Source of the DNA: Gardnerella swidsinskii
GTDB lineage: Bacteria > Actinomycetota > Actinomycetes > Actinomycetales > Bifidobacteriaceae
Reading direction: 5' to 3'
NCBI RefSeq assembly: GCF_003397705.1
Contig: NZ_QJVB01000003.1
Location: 186,001 to 250,000 of the forward strand
DNA length: 64,000 nt
Below, one piece after another: positions 63,141 to 64,000 of this stretch. Position numbers and translations under genes: made by a program. Within the stretch, counting starts at the first letter, position 1; each line of letters begins with the position of its first letter. Under the pieces are notes generated by a model that was not told the origin of the DNA, did not search any database, and saw only the letters and a list, made by a program, of their open reading frames with translations.

Positions 63141-64000
63141 TTAAATTATGCTATTTTCAGTATAAAAATCTCCTTTACTATCTTGTTTAAAATCAATAAT
63201 ATTCACTGACTTTTTTGCCAAGTTTCCATCAAAGTCAATGAACGAGTGTTGTGGCAATGAAGAAATATCATGTTTTGGATAGTCTCTTCTAAAGAAAGCA
63301 CCTCTAGATTCATGTCTAGCAAGTGAAGATTGCAATGCTGCTTTTGCAAGTAGTGACATGTTCTTTATTTCCCATATTGCAGTAATTTCTTGGTTAAAAA
63401 CTAAATTATTGCTATGGATGTGTAATGATTGAATTTTAGGATCTATAAATTCTTGTATGTCATTGAGTGCTTTTTTAATTGATTGTTCGTCACATGATAT
63501 TGCAACAGCGTTTTCCATGATTTTTCCTAAATCTGCAAATAATTTATAAGGATTATCTTCTTCTATTTGTGAAGACTCGTCGTTATAGCTGTTGTTTGTA
63601 AAATCTGTAGCTTGCTTCGCACTTGTTTCCATAAGCTGATTAAGTTCATTATTTCTTTGTTTATATAAGACTTGTAGTGCAGTATTATTTGAGAAAGTTT
63701 TATTGGTTTCGTTGGTTTCGTTGGTTTTGTTACTGTTAGTTTCGTCATCCTTGTTTAAGTTTTTCAATTCTTTTGCTATTGTTGCTCCCGCGCGATTTCC
63801 AAAAAGGCATGCGTCAAGCAAGGAGTTTCCTCCTAATCGATTAGCTCCGTGCACTCCTACGCATGAGCATTCTCCGGCAGCGTATAAACCATAAACAATA
63901 GTTTGGTTGTTATTTTGCCATCTATATACTTTTCCATCCAAAGTTATCGGTATTCCGCCCATTGTGTAGTGAGCTGTAGGACGAATTGGGACTAAATCGC
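63141..64000 (-). CDS. fumarate reductase / succinate dehydrogenase flavoprotein subunit (partial, C-terminal part)
   Basis: The frame enters from the right edge and the visible 286 residues are the 3' part of the gene. It reads VPIRPTAHYTMGGIPITLDG, the substrate-site block of FrdA/SdhA proteins, then GLYAAGECSCVGVHGANRLGG (cut here to its known core AAGECSCVGVHGANRLGG) with the FAD contacts, and ESRGAFFRRDYPKHD. It could reduce fumarate as an electron sink or oxidise succinate. L-aspartate oxidase is related but the SRGAFFR form fits the Sdh/Frd side better. An Asn/Thr-rich insert (about 63690-63760) interrupts the helical domain. No iron-sulfur subunit gene follows it before tRNA-Leu. Confidence 0.85.
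   Translation of the reverse strand, partial: DLVPIRPTAHYTMGGIPITLDGKVYRWQNNNQTIVYGLYAAGECSCVGVHGANRLGGNSLLDACLFGNRAGATIAKELKNLNKDDETNSNKTNETNETNKTFSNNTALQVLYKQRNNELNQLMETSAKQATDFTNNSYNDESSQIEEDNPYKLFADLGKIMENAVAISCDEQSIKKALNDIQEFIDPKIQSLHIHSNNLVFNQEITAIWEIKNMSLLAKAALQSSLARHESRGAFFRRDYPKHDISSLPQHSFIDFDGNLAKKSVNIIDFKQDSKGDFYTENSII

Overview
The window comes from an AT-rich member of the Bifidobacteriaceae, most probably a Gardnerella. A phosphoketolase of the length usual in bifidobacteria (825 aa) sits beside acetate kinase and phosphotransacetylase, the marker enzymes of the bifid shunt. Other genes fit a mucosal actinobacterium living on host glycogen: CarD, an ANTAR response regulator, a cell-wall-anchored amylopullulanase, glgB and glgX. 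The genus call is inference from gene content and base composition.

Layout. 1-9.5 kb: partial zincin metallopeptidase, HAD phosphatase, ComF, a glgB/response regulator/histidine kinase operon on the minus strand, carD, a metal-binding lipoprotein and folD. 9.6-17.4 kb: rpsA, a tandem duplication that left two TM2-domain genes plus fragments of coaE and rpsA, then coaE, uvrB and pyk. 17.5-25.5 kb: an unusual tRNA-Leu(CAA), a membrane-anchored alpha-amylase and a 1.9-kDa-codon amylopullulanase carrying CBM25/CBM41 modules and a sortase-like signal. 25.7-30.4 kb: a Trp-rich leader peptide with an attenuator, two TrpP-like S components, a fused double ATPase and a T protein, together a predicted tryptophan ECF transporter under transcription attenuation. 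30.4-41.7 kb: UbiA-type prenyltransferase, ANTAR regulator, polA, a Nif3-like protein, glgX, a membrane protein, tRNA-Pro and aroA. 41.7-49.6 kb: ackA, pta, xfp and guaA.

49.6-59.8 kb is an accessory island. It holds a complete class II lanthipeptide (lacticin 481/nukacin type) locus in the order lanA-M-T-F-E-G-K-R, with most genes overlapping by 4 to 14 bases. The precursor has a very short leader ending in GA and a 24-residue core with the lipid II-binding signature TLTHEC. All three predicted ring donors are Thr, and the core has no Lys or Arg but three His. It is the strongest candidate for an undescribed system here. The tryptophan ECF locus is the second.

60.5-64 kb: an orphan ascorbate-family PTS IIC permease, a GntR/UTRA regulator preceded by a matching operator, tRNA-Leu(GAG), and the 3' part of a fumarate reductase/succinate dehydrogenase flavoprotein gene that runs off the window.
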